Shown piece by piece: positions 10,433 to 19,993 of a stretch of 64,000 bases of DNA. This DNA comes from Paragorgia papillata (taxonomy: Eukaryota > Cnidaria > Anthozoa > Scleralcyonacea > Coralliidae), in the NCBI GenBank assembly GCA_035771165.1, contig JAWNZC010000408.1, forward strand, positions 1,054,001 to 1,118,000, read 5' to 3'. Below the pieces are notes generated by a model. The model saw nothing but the letters and a program-made list of their open reading frames with translations, did no database searches and was not told where the DNA came from. Position numbers and translations under genes: made by a program. Numbering within the stretch: the first letter of the stretch is position 1; the number at the start of each line of letters is the position of its first letter.

Positions 10433-10786
10433 GTATGTAATTTTCTACATTTAACCACAATTACTACAATTTTCTACAATTAACAGTGTGTTAGATAGCC
10501 AGTGCTAGACTAGGTGAATGGTGTTAGCTTCAAGGTATAATAAAAAATTAAGTATTTAACTTATATATATATAGCTACATCAGCATGTAATTTAGTATCG
10601 AAACTTTGGTGTGGTATATTGAAATAACAATAAAAAATTAAGTATATAACTTTAATATATTATTAAGTAATTTAACTTAAAATGTAATTTAGTACTGAAG
10701 TTTTGGTGTGGAATTATTGTTATAGTGCAATTAATAATGAAAAAGCTTTGAGTACTGATGTAACTTAATTAATTACAAGCTTTTAA

Positions 10787-10934
10787 GCTGGATTTTCACT
10801 AAGTGTAAAATGTCACGCGCTTGACTTTTCTATTGTACAAATTGAATAGTTTTCTACTTCATTTCACATGAAAACTCACAAGACAAAAGAAAAATGTCGA
10901 GCGTGCAACATTTTACACCTAGTGGAAATCCAGC
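10787..10934. mobile_element. TTAA-flanked MITE
   Basis: Inverted ends GCTGGATTTTCAC and GTGGAAATCCAGC, with inner TGTAAAATGT and ACATTTTACA, are flanked by TTAA at 10783-10786 and 10935-10938. TTAA duplication indicates a piggyBac- or Kolobok-type non-autonomous element. It lies within the last intron of the BEN gene. Confidence 0.75.
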
Positions 10935-10996
10935 TTAAGATGTGCCTTAGCAACTGGTACTGTGCTTATTCTATTTTTAAATATATTTTTATATAG

Positions 10997-11097
10997 ATGT
11001 CCTGAATGCCAAATATACTCCTGGAAAAACTAAAAAATGTCACCAGATGATTGTTGATGCATGCAATCAAAAATGCCGAGACACTCTGAGAAAATAA
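10997..11097 (+). CDS. BEN-domain protein, last exon
   Basis: Follows the acceptor TTTTTATATAG and continues the BEN domain in phase 1: DVLNAKYTPGKTKKC, then HQMIVDACNQKCRDTLRK and TAA. The terminal I.DACNQKCR motif is the expected last BEN helix. The stop falls six residues after the KCR motif, so the BEN domain is C-terminal. A poly(A) signal follows within 50 bases. With the previous exon this accounts for 92 residues. Confidence 0.75.
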
Positions 11098-11142
11098 AAA
11101 AGTGCTACTCAAACCACCATTAATACATGTACTAGCTGAATT

Positions 11143-11148
11143 AATAAA
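11143..11148 (+). terminator. Poly(A) signal AATAAA
   Basis: AATAAA 46 bases past the BEN gene stop. The mariner-type MITE begins just 13 bases later and may affect 3'-end position. Confidence 0.6.
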
Positions 11149-11160
11149 CCAGACCTGTTA

Positions 11161-11382
11161 CAGTCATTTGCAACTCACTTTTCACCCAAATCTTCGGAAG
11201 TTCGTTCGGAAGTTCGCAAGTTTGTTGGGAAGTTCGTTTTGAACTACGCATTTGATTGACTGCTAGGAACCAAGCAACCAATCAAATGCAGAGTTCAAAA
11301 TGAACACGAACTTCCAAATGAACTTGCGAACTTCAGAATGAACGTCTGAAGATTTGGGTGAAAAGTGAGTTGCAAATGACTG
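11161..11382. mobile_element. TA-flanked mariner-type MITE
   Basis: Near-perfect 35-bp inverted ends start CAGTCATTTGCAACTCAC and continue TTTTCACCCAAATCTTC. TA is present on both sides (11159-11160 and 11383-11384). No coding capacity. Confidence 0.85.
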
Positions 11383-11384
11383 TA

Positions 11385-11950
11385 TACATAGACCTCTTAG
11401 TAATAGAACCAATTCTCAACTTTCTTGTATTTTACTGTTGAATAACTTTTTAATTTATTTACTGTACAATGAGCCAGTGTTGGTGTATGACCAGTTATCT
11501 GGGGAAAGAGACTGTAAATATGCAACTTTAATTAATTGTCAGCAATATTCATCACTTTTCATTAAAATCTTTCAAAGATTACAAAGATACAAAAACCCAA
11601 ACATGAGATTTATTAAATTTGGCTTAAAAGTAAGCAGGTTTGTGGTCTCTCGCCACCATTACTTTGGTATTACTGGTCTACTTTTAACACCAAGCCAAGG
11701 CTTAGTTCTGATAACAAGGGCATGCATGGATGCTAACCTGCATTGACCTCATTCTTATTACATAATTTATTTTATACATTAATTGACATATTACATTGAT
11801 TTCATGAAAGTATAATATATAAATTTGATTCTGATTGTTAAGTTGTATTAATTTTCTCTGTCTAGATTGTGCTGTGATCTTAGAAGTATCTTGTCAGTCG
11901 TTTTTTGTCATGATTCAGGTTGTTCAGCTTCTGCAAGTTCTTGACAAATT
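11385..11950. other. Non-coding DNA
   Basis: AT-rich sequence. A 102-codon open frame at 11438 has no coding character I can support. Confidence 0.4.
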
Positions 11951-11954
11951 AATT

Positions 11955-12657
11955 GGAAGATCTTGCAAATTCTTGCCAATATCCTGTAAAATCATGCCAA
12001 GATCTTGCAAGTTCTTGCCAAGATCCTCCAAGATCCTGGCAAGATCTTGCCAAGATCCTGTAAGATCTTGGTAAGATCTTGTAAATTCTTGGCAAGATCT
12101 TGGCAAGATCTTGCAAGATCATGCCAAGATCTTGGGAAGAACATGCCAAGATCCTGTAAGATCACGGCAAGATCTTGCAAATTCTTGCCAAGATCTTGTA
12201 AGATCATGCCAAGATCTTGCCAAGATCATGCCAAGATCTTGCCAAGATCATGCCAAGATCTTGCCAAGATCATGCCAAGATCTTGCCAAGATCTTGCCAA
12301 GATCTTGCAAGATCCTGCAAATTCTTGCCAAGATCTTGAAAGATCTTGCCAAGATCCTGTAAGATCACGGCAAGATCTTGCAAATTCTTGCCAAGATCTT
12401 GTAAGATCATGCCAAGATCTTGCCAAGATCATGCCAAGATCTTGCCAAGATCTTGCCAAGATCATGCCAAGATCTTGCCAAGATCGTGCCAAGATCTTGC
12501 CAAGATCTTGCCAAGATCTTGCCAAGATCTTGCAAGATCCTGCAAGATCATGACAAGATCTTGCAGGATTTTTGGAAAATCTTGCCAAGATCTTGCCAAG
12601 ATCTTGCCAAGATCTTGCCAAGATCTTACCAAGATCTTGCCAAGATCTTGCCAAGAT
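11955..12657. repeat. 11-bp palindromic satellite, array 2
   Basis: About 60 copies of the same 11-bp unit as array 1 (GCCAAGATCTT), mostly in one orientation, with regular variants ATCATGCCAAG and ATCCTGNAAG, and a duplicated block (12120-12210 resembles 12350-12440). All six frames are open, which explains the 182-codon apparent protein with period ILPRSCQDLAK. Confidence 0.95.
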
Positions 12658-12659
12658 TC

Positions 12660-13065
12660 TGAACCTGGGTGGGTATAAACTCATTTCACAAAGAGAAAGT
12701 ACTGTAATGTTAGTGGCAGATTCATTGCAGAGGCGCATCTTTGGGTATTAGGGGCACTATGGAACCTAATTGATTCGAACTGTTGGTGAGTTTTACTGCT
12801 AGAGTGCCTGAAACTATTTGTAACATACTGTAGATTGTTATGCATAATTGGTGTGGAAGCCAATATTCCTGAGTTGAAGCAGAGTGTCATTAATAATGAC
12901 ATTACATGTAACTAGTTTTGGGTAACAACTATAGCTGCATTACCTGTACAGGTCAGTAATCCATATTCTGCAGCCCAGTACAAAGACCAGCACTGACAAG
13001 CACAGTCTGCAGGGTTGAGTAATCTACGACTCCACAACCATGCCCCAATATGCAACCATGAAGTT
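12660..13065. other. Non-coding DNA
   Basis: No gene or element recognised. Confidence 0.4.
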
Positions 13066-13068
13066 AGG

Positions 13069-13090
13069 TTGGGGGGGGGGGGGGGGGGGT
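13069..13090 (+). repeat. Poly(G) tract
   Basis: About twenty G in a row. It is prone to sequencing length error and can form quadruplexes. Confidence 0.85.
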
Positions 13091-13560
13091 GATACTGTAG
13101 CTGACAGTGGACTGGCAGCATTTCATCATTTAGACAGTCTGATGTACTTACCCTGCGAGTCAGAGCCCCTTTCCAACCTACACAAGCTTTGAACTCAACC
13201 TATGTCAGGTTTATGACTGGTCAAACAAGTTCTAGTTTACAAGCAAGAAAATAAAGTAACATGTTAGAGCATAGTACCAAAATAGTATCTTGGCAAATTC
13301 AGGCATGCTCAGAAAGAAATATATTGAGTTTGTTGGTAGAGCCCACTTTCCCCCAAAGCCTGCGTAGGTTGGATTAGAAATCTATTGCAATTTTAACAAT
13401 AGAATGTCAACAACATTCGCCAGTAAAAAACCCGGCTTTATCAAGGGCCACAGGAACAATAAGAGCCATCCCAGGCATCCCTAAGAGCTCATTTAATGTA
13501 AGGCCAAAGGTTAAAATTGTATTTTTCTCAAAGTTAAGTAAGTAATTTTAAAGAACAATC
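13091..13560. other. Non-coding DNA
   Basis: Unique-looking sequence without open frames worth reporting. Confidence 0.4.
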
Positions 13561-13561
13561 T

Positions 13562-13672
13562 GAACTTGATCCTATTGGCAGCATTATACATGTAACATTA
13601 ATAATATATATATCATATATATATATACATGTATATTATTAATGTTATAATGCTGCCAATAGGATCAAGTTC
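13562..13672. repeat. 111-bp near-perfect hairpin with TA-rich loop
   Basis: GAACTTGATCCTATTGGCAG plus CATTATA on the left matches TATAATGCTGCCAATAGGAT plus CAAGTTC on the right as its complement. Confidence 0.85.
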
Positions 13673-13715
13673 AGTTCAATATATATATACGTATATATAA
13701 TATATATATATATAG

Positions 13716-13855
13716 TATAGTTTAAGTGGGCTTACCTCAAAATGTTGAGTGTCACAACTGTCAGTTTCACGCAGGGCGATCTTCAGGTGACATGCCCCGC
13801 ATGAAACTGACAGTTGTGACACTCAACATTTTGAGGTAAGCCCACTTAAACTATA
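13716..13855. repeat. 140-bp hairpin containing HHR-B
   Basis: TATAGTTTAAGTGGGCTTAC and CTCAAAATGTTGAGTGTCAC are mirrored at 13814-13855 as the exact complement. The asymmetric centre carries the only CTGAAGA core, so only the minus strand encodes a full ribozyme. Confidence 0.85.
13750..13792 (-). ncRNA. Hammerhead ribozyme, HHR-B
   Basis: Minus strand: stem I TGTCAC, core CTGAAGA (position 7 is free in hammerheads), stem II CGC/GCG with loop CCT, core GAAA, stem III CTGACAG, cleavage site TT, stem I return GTGACA. Stem I has six pairs and differs from HHR-A at several positions on both strands together, which supports a selected fold. The GUU cleavage triplet is permitted but slower than GUC in known hammerheads. 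Confidence 0.75.
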
Positions 13856-13937
13856 CTCTATTCACTCTACCTTTATGGTATTGAGCACTTTCTGACATTC
13901 CGTGAACAAAATCACACATGCTCACTATATATATATA

Positions 13938-14238
13938 CCAGACTGTAAAGTTTGGTCTGCGCAGGGAACGCGTTCCCCGCGCAGAATTTTATGCCTGGAT
14001 TTCTGTCTGTGCATTATCAAGATTTGTCTAAGAATCCGTGCAGAATTTTTCTTATATCAACCCGTTACCCACGCATTTCTGACAAGAAGTAAAAAACTTT
14101 GTGAAATATGTTCGTGAATCTAACAAAATGTAGTAGTTATAGTAGTTATAAAATCTCTTCTTTAACAACCAAGAATCCTAAAAATTTTCCCACACCGCGT
14201 TACTGTTCCCCGCGCAAAAAAACAACTTTACAGTCTGG
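13938..14238. mobile_element. TA-flanked MITE family B, copy 1
   Basis: Inverted ends CCAGACTGTAAAGTTTG and CAACTTTACAGTCTGG inserted at TA within TATATA runs. GC-rich GGGAACGCGTTCCCCGCGC lies subterminally. A second copy is at 14853-15221. Confidence 0.8.
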
Positions 14239-14285
14239 TATATATATATATCATACGTGCTTGTTATATATATATATAGTTCAAT

Positions 14286-14328
14286 CTACAGACACGGTGT
14301 TTCGCTGTTCTACAGCTCATCAGTGTAG
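14286..14328 (-). ncRNA. Canonical hammerhead ribozyme, HHR-D
   Basis: Minus strand: stem I CTACA, core CTGATGA, a five-pair stem II GCTGT/ACAGC with triloop AGA, core GAAA, stem III CACCGTG, canonical cleavage triplet ending TC, and stem I return TGTAG. Every invariant hammerhead position is present and all stems pair without mismatch. It should self-cleave if transcribed. Short stem III and type I topology match the ribozymes known from Penelope-like elements and metazoan retrozymes. Confidence 0.88.
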
Positions 14329-14339
14329 CTTGGAACAAT

Positions 14340-14770
14340 CTGAATGAATTTCATCAATTACTTATATACATGCGATCGTCGCTGACAACAGCATGTGGGA
14401 CAGCATCGGTGAAGTACATTCAGATAGCGTGAAGTGCGCATGGGCCAGAGTGCCCAAACTTCCACAAGGGTAGTGAGCGTTGCATTATCGCTAATAGGTA
14501 CCCACGGCAACTTCACAGAGTGCTCAACAACACCGAAGTGAAGGAGTATATATATATATATGCTTATGCTTGGAAGAGAAGCTGTGCATTATGAAAGCTG
14601 ATAAGAACAAAATTTTAAATAAAAGATCGGAACTTGTCTCAAAATGTCGCCATCAGAACAGGGTCATCATTTCAAACACTTGCTGTGTGAAGAAAAAACT
14701 GAGATGCCACCAGGCCTCCCACGCACCATGACGAACTTTGCAAGATAAATGAAATCTAAGTCAGAACTCT
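14340..14770. other. Unique spacer between ribozymes
   Basis: About 430 bases between HHR-D and HHR-C with no open frame of note and a short (TA)n at 14548-14560. It could be part of a retrozyme-like unit. Confidence 0.35.
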
Positions 14771-14774
14771 CACA

Positions 14775-14817
14775 GTTACCTGAGGATCGCTATAGGCGTG
14801 AAACTCGGAGTAGTAAC
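14775..14817 (+). ncRNA. Hammerhead ribozyme, HHR-C
   Basis: Plus strand: stem I GTTAC, core CTGAGGA, stem II CGC/GCG with loop TATAG, core GAAA, stem III CTCGGAG, cleavage site TA, stem I return GTAAC. Compared with HHR-A the stem I pair G-C has become A-T on both strands, a compensatory change. It is opposite in orientation to the other three. Confidence 0.78.
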
Positions 14818-14852
14818 GAACTTATTTTAACTTTTATTTATCTATATATATA

Positions 14853-15219
14853 CCAGACTGTAATATTTGGTCCGCGCGGGGAACGCGTTCCCCGCGCAAT
14901 TTGTTCGTGATTAAAATCCGCCCGCGCAAAATTTAGTGCGGTCACTCAATCCGCGATTTATACTGAGAAATTAACAATTTCGACAAGATATGCTGTTAAT
15001 ACACATAGTTTAGTCCGGATTTCACTCAAAATGCTCTCAGAATGCCGGAATTCCCATCTCCAAGTAAGACAGTAGAATTCAAAAAATTACGGGTCACATG
15101 CTTCTGGGGCCCCTTAGATGGACGTGCCTGACGACCCGTGCGTATATATACCCCGCCGCCCGCGCAGAAATTGTATTATTATTTAACGTTCCCCGCGCAG
15201 AAAAAAAACTTTACAGTCT

Positions 15220-15221
<2 letters not shown>
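14853..15221. mobile_element. TA-flanked MITE family B, copy 2
   Basis: CCAGACTGTAATATTTGGTC on the left and ACTTTACAGTCTGG on the right, between TATA runs. Shares GGGAACGCGTTCCCCGCGC with copy 1. Confidence 0.8.

Positions 15222-15269
<48 letters not shown>
15222..15269. repeat. (TA)n microsatellite
   Basis: About 24 TA dinucleotides directly after MITE B copy 2. Confidence 0.9.
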
Positions 15270-15273
<4 letters not shown>

Positions 15274-15299
15274 CCTCATAAAAAAGATTCCTTAATTCT

Positions 15300-15780
15300 C
15301 ATCACCACCCAATGACCCAACCACGTTTCGTAAGGGAGGACCCGTGGCTCGGATCCACTATAAATTTAAATGCACTGATGTGTGTGAGTGTGACGAAATA
15401 GCAATTTAAACATGAATTGAAAACAATTTCTCATTTTATTCTATGGCCATTTTGATCTACAAATATATGCTGGTTTATCAAACTAGGAATCCGATTGTTA
15501 CCTGAATTCAGTTGATTATCATCATCTCTATTCTCCGATTCGATTTTACAACTGTTTCCATGTTTTCTTTCAAGTTTTTCGTCGGCCATCTTGGAAAATA
15601 CTGGTGTGTCATGGGGATCATTGAGAACATTTGGGAACACTTCGAAAATTCCCTCACATCTACCAGAAATTTGGGTGCCAGGTTTTGTTTTTTATTAAAT
15701 TTAGATTTACTTCAACTGCATAACCAATATTATTATATAGCGTGCTATCGGATATGAGCTTTTGCGTAATCTGATTGGTT
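15300..15780. other. Non-coding DNA
   Basis: No supported gene; the overlapping open frames at 15431-15757 have no recognisable features. Confidence 0.4.
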
Positions 15781-15786
15781 CCCTAC

Positions 15787-16135
15787 TACACACGTAAAAA
15801 CGCGCAAGCTGTTACAGACCTGCCAGCAAGTTGTTACAGGGCTGTTGAACAGGCTGTCACCGTCATGTGTTCGCACTGGCTGTCCCAAGTCTGTTAACAT
15901 GTCTGTAACAGGTTGTTGACAACTTGTAACAAGGCTGATGACTCCAACAGACTGTTGACAAGTTGTTCCAACAACCTGTTACCGCTCTGCACTCAACAAG
16001 TTGTTAACAGGTTGATGCTAACAAGGTTGTAGCAGCTTCTTGAATGAACAGCATTGTTACAACCTGTTCCCAGCCTTGCTACAAGCCTGATGCGAACACA
16101 TCCTGTTGACAGGCTGTGAGATTTTTGCGTGTGTA
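15787..16135. mobile_element. Element made of AACAGGTTGTT-like repeats
   Basis: Short inverted ends TACACACGTAAAAA and TTTTTGCGTGTGTA enclose 300 bp of loosely repeated, mutually complementary words such as AACAAGTTGTT, TGTTACAGG and CCTGTTACC. It can fold into many alternative hairpins. Flanks TATCGGATATGAGC and GCTCATATCCTG are themselves inverted, suggesting insertion into another palindrome. Confidence 0.6.
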
Positions 16136-16139
16136 CCAG

Positions 16140-16865
16140 GCTATCAGCTCATATCCTGCTAGTAGAGGAAAAACAAGATGGCGGCATGTTTTTTTTTAGA
16201 AATTGACGGATTTTTATACAGAAAAACATCAACACCCTCAAACCAATGTATGAAAAAACAACATTGTGTAAAAATACATTAACAAATACACAATTTAGCA
16301 TGTTAAATGGTAAAATTCACTTAAAAATTACGTCTTTTTACTTCAAAAACCCGACTAAATTAACGGGTTGATTTTAATTTGTTGCCAAACAAAGAAACTC
16401 ACGGTTAAAATCAAGCTTACAACACACATTTCGCAGGAGATTACCAGTAAAGAGACTTGTTTTTATTTAGATAAGCATTTGGAGTAGTAAAAAGCATGTT
16501 CATTTTCAAAAACAACCAACTAAGTAATTTAGTTTCACTGCCGAAGGTGTTTCAGTTTCATTTTTGCATGAAATCAAAACCTTTTTCACGACAGCAATGC
16601 TAATATAAACAACTGACCCACCTTTTAACTTCGTAAAGGTACCTTTTAATCTTTTTTGTTGATCTGCTTAACACATTTTTTGCCTCTCGAGCAACATTAC
16701 TCATTTATACAACATTTCGAAGCTGTTTACCGAACAGCTCAGCGAGAAACTCTATGTGAATGCATCATTACGCATGGCGGAAGTATTAGTTGCCTATGCC
16801 GGAAGTTTGTTGTTTCAAACATTTCGCTGTAATTTTGTCTCTTGTACAGTGCTTGGCTATATAAT
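16140..16865. other. Non-coding AT-rich DNA
   Basis: No gene or element recognised. Confidence 0.4.
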
Positions 16866-16867
16866 AA

Positions 16868-16974
16868 AACAGTTATACCATTCGCTCTCGTTGTATACGA
16901 ACTAATAGCCAACTCGGCGAAGCGCCTCGTTGGCTATGAGCTCATATACAACTCGAGCTCATGGTATAACTGTT
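16868..16974. repeat. 107-bp hairpin MITE
   Basis: AACAGTTATACCAT and GGTATAACTGTT form the ends; CTCGTTGTATA pairs with TATACAACTCGAG further in. Confidence 0.7.
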
Positions 16975-16980
16975 AAATAT

Positions 16981-18860
16981 ATATATGTTATTTACCAAAC
17001 TGGAGGTCCGTACTGGAAAAATATTGCCCGAGGTCTTGACTGTACGGAACGAGGCCGCAGGCCGAGTTCCATGCAGTCCAGACCGAGGGCAATATTTTTC
17101 CAGTACGGACCGACAAAGTTTGGTAAATAACTTATTTATTTTTCCCACATTAAAACAAAATAATTGTTTCAAGTCATCTTCTCTGAAAGTCTTCTCTGAA
17201 AAGCTGTACATGTGAGAGACGAAGGCTCGTAAACGTCGTCATTTTTCTTGCGAGCGTTAACGAAAAATTTGGCGAGGAGGATGTTTAATTCCTTGGCAGG
17301 TATGGTTTGAATTTCTCGTACTTCATTTATAGACAAAAAAGTACCTGGTAAGGACATTTATATCGTATTCCGTTTTCTTCTTCGTGTTTTCCGGTCGTTG
17401 ACTCTGAATATAATTTTGGATGTCAATATCGCTGCCATTGTAACACCCGTTTTCGTTCGCGTTTGGGTCTGAATAGACTAAATTTCCAGTACTTGTGCTT
17501 GGGACGTCGTCTTGGGGATAATAAAATTCGCTCTCGCTATGCTCACTATCGTCGGAGTACATTTTTCACCACTTTTTTTGGTTTGAAAACTGTTTTTCAC
17601 CCCATATTAGTTTTGGCGGGAAAAACGAGAGGTCCGTACTTGTGTGATACGGACCTCGTATTTAGCCAATCAGAAGCCGGTATTTTTGTTACGGACCTGC
17701 AGTTACGGACCTGAGAAAAATAACCTCAGTTATTTTTTTATCAATCGTGAGCGGGCGGAATCCTAGGTAATGCTGCAATTTGATTGGCTGCGTGAGCGGG
17801 CAGTTTTTTACGATATCTGACCACGGTCATGGAATCCTAAATTTAATTTTAAAATTCATTTAAAATTGACCGATTTTCATAACTATTTCGCTTGCCACAG
17901 AAAAAATAAATTCAACAGAGAGCTACGGGGATGCAAATGAGTTTTATTATCCAAATGGTTTTGACAACTTCATGTGTAAACAGCGAATTTAAAAAAAAAG
18001 CTGGGAAAACTGAAAGCAAAATTTACGAGTTGACATTTATAAAGAAAACAGTTTAAAACGGTAGGAAAAACATACATAAACTTGTGAACACAGTATTTTG
18101 AATCACTAAATGAAAATATATAGAAATATATATAAAAAATCATACCACGAGATTAAGATAGAAAAGCTCAGTGAAACCTTTTGACACTAAACTGTCTTTC
18201 TTCTGTTATCCAACCGCTATACTCAACAAAACCGCTACAAGCTTTAAGTCTTTTACCTTTTAACCAAACATTTTCCACATGCCAACCTCATCGTCTCATG
18301 TCCTTGAAACTTGAAATTACAAATGGCTTACTGACAAGCATTTTCGTCTTCAAACTCGAGGACCACACTTTCAATTTTCATGCAGTCAGCCAAATATTGA
18401 AAGCGACTTTCCATGCAAGCGAACAGCCAAAAACGAACAAGCGACGAAGAAGAACGACGAAGAATCTTTATCAACTAAACTTTAAAAACACTTGGACTGC
18501 ATTTTGACTTCCCTTCGTAACTAGATCTTCGAGTTTTGTGAATGGTTTTTTATGACAAAAAGGTTCCAAGTTTCCCTGTAAGACTGCATGTCGGCAGTTG
18601 TTTACTCTCGAACGATAAACTTTGGACTTTTGAATATCACGTGAATGTCATCTCGATTACGCAACTTAATTCAATTATGTTAATTTCTCTAATTATGTAA
18701 CAAAAAAAAAAATGTTATTTACCGTTTTGGTCGGTCCGTATAGAAAAATATTTGCCCTCGGTCTCAAAAATGTCCCTCGGCCTGCGGCCTCGGGCCTTTT
18801 TTAAGACCTTGGGCAAATATTTTTCTATACGGACCTCCCAGCCGTTAAATAACATATATA
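16981..18860. mobile_element. 1.9-kb foldback-type element with Crypton-like fragment
   Basis: Both ends read ATATATATGTTATTTA followed by GGAGGTCCGTA and AAAAATATT in inverted orientation. Each end is itself a hairpin (16988-17128 and 18717-18846) around a GC-rich palindrome such as GCCTGCGGCC. Inside are more copies of ACGGACCT (17630-17712) and a broken recombinase-like coding piece on the minus strand. The structure suggests a non-autonomous element that carries captured or residual coding sequence. Confidence 0.65.
17169..17562 (-). pseudogene. Crypton/KIAA1958-like recombinase N-terminal fragment
   Basis: Two overlapping minus-strand frames together give an acidic N-terminus (MYSDDSEHSESEF), then TEYDINVLTRYF, then EIQTIPAKELNILLAKFF, VNARKKNDDVYEPSSLTC and FQRRLSEK. 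The order, with the PAKELN.LL.KFF...RK.....YEP.SL pattern, is the N-terminal (SAM-like) part of the tyrosine recombinases of Crypton transposons and their domesticated relatives (KIAA1958, QRICH1 and ZMYM types). The frame breaks at a run of six T on the minus strand (about 17340), and the catalytic recombinase domain is missing. It cannot be active. Confidence 0.6.
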
Positions 18861-19320
18861 TCTGCAGCGTGAGTATTCATCCTATGGAATTGAGAACTGT
18901 AAAGCGTGAACGCTGTTGCATACTTGCGTAACATTAGTGATTGGATGACTTGTGAAATAATTTATTAACTTAGCTTTTACAAAATTTAATCATTAGTTTT
19001 TCGGAGCGTGAAACGTTGAAAAGTCCTGTTCATACTAGTTCAAGAAAAGTCCTAGTTCAGACTGACTACAGTAGAGCGGGGTGAATACCGTCAATAAGGC
19101 TACATGAAGGCTGAAGCCCGTTTTGGTCGAGAATCATTACCAAAAGTAGAAAAGATGATAGAAGTTAGTAAGAAGAACGGCAAATTAATTATTCATGATA
19201 TTCTGAGTCATGTGATCGTGAATAATTTCATCGATTCGCCGCCATTTGGTTCGGTATGTGATAGTGGATTACACCGATTACGCCAAGCAAGGACTAACAG
19301 CTTATAAATCATTCGATGAT
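18861..19320. other. Non-coding DNA
   Basis: No supported feature. Confidence 0.4.
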
Positions 19321-19324
19321 TCAT

Positions 19325-19452
19325 TACACTCATTTTATTTTTATTTTATTAGCTTTGCCAGTTACACATTACAATTACAAACATAATTATACAGAACGAA
19401 AACAGTTTTTGCAGGGACACCGCAACAGCAAAAGCCAATTACTGCGGGCCCA
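19325..19452 (-). mobile_element. Retroposon 3' tail, copy 1
   Basis: On the minus strand, CCGCAGTAATTGGCTTTTGC and TGTGTAACTGGCAAAGCTAA are followed by a simple (AATAAAAT)n tail. A second copy lies at 25955-26066. Consistent with a LINE or SINE 3' end. Confidence 0.5.
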
Positions 19453-19499
19453 ATGAAGAGGGCTATGTCAGTGAATCGTCATTGACAAAAACAACTTTG

Positions 19500-19615
19500 G
19501 CGATCAGAAGGTTGTGGGTTCGAGTCCCGCTGGGAACTCAGAAATTTTTTCTGAGTAAAATAGTTCGAAGAACACTCAGAAAATTGTTCTGAGTAAAATA
19601 GTTCGAAGAACATAC
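19500..19615 (+). mobile_element. tRNA-like SINE fragment
   Basis: GATCAGAAGGTTGTGGGTTC and GAGTCCCGCTGGGAACT form a tRNA 3' half with a perfect B box (GGTTCGAGTCC). After it, CTGAGTAAAATAGTTCGAAG is duplicated in tandem (about 19552 and 19592). The tRNA 5' half is missing. Confidence 0.6.
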
Positions 19616-19923
19616 ACTCAATTACAGAAATTTCAGTTGACACCCACGCATGCAATGTTTGATACTTATTAGTTGATCCAAGTTCAATTTCCTGGTAACC
19701 GACAACCCAGTGACACTTGACTGGGTTGTTGCGGTAAGTGCGTATGGATCTTAACTTTAATATAAAACTTGCTGGATTCAACGTCTTATTGCTGTTCATC
19801 TGAAATTTTTCCAGACAAAATTCTTTCTACGTTCTCTATTAATCAAACTCCTCTAAAGTCAATATTTTTATCTGGTTGACCTTTGCAGTTCGCACAATGG
19901 GGGGGATACTCGTCTCGTGAATA

Positions 19924-19964
19924 TATAAATATATATTTTTTAAATTTCCGGTCATAATATAAAA
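19924..19964 (+). promoter_or_regulatory. Candidate TATA boxes of the receptor gene
   Basis: TATAAATATATA at 19924 and TATAAAAG at 19957 precede the ATG at 19994. Initiation about 30 bases after the first box would leave a leader of roughly 40 bases. The second box seems too near the ATG to serve it. Confidence 0.35.
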
Positions 19965-19993
19965 GACACTCGACGACTTTTGAATTGTGGCTG

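Noticed and set aside
12005..12738. Long open frames (up to 182 codons, both strands) with period ILPRSCQDLAK
   Set aside because: They are translations of the 11-bp satellite, which stays open in all six frames. No start context, splice signals or non-repeat sequence supports a protein.
19479..19799. Minus-strand frame containing RDSNPQPSDRQS
   Set aside because: This peptide is the usual translation of an antisense tRNA-like B box; the DNA is a SINE fragment, not a gene.
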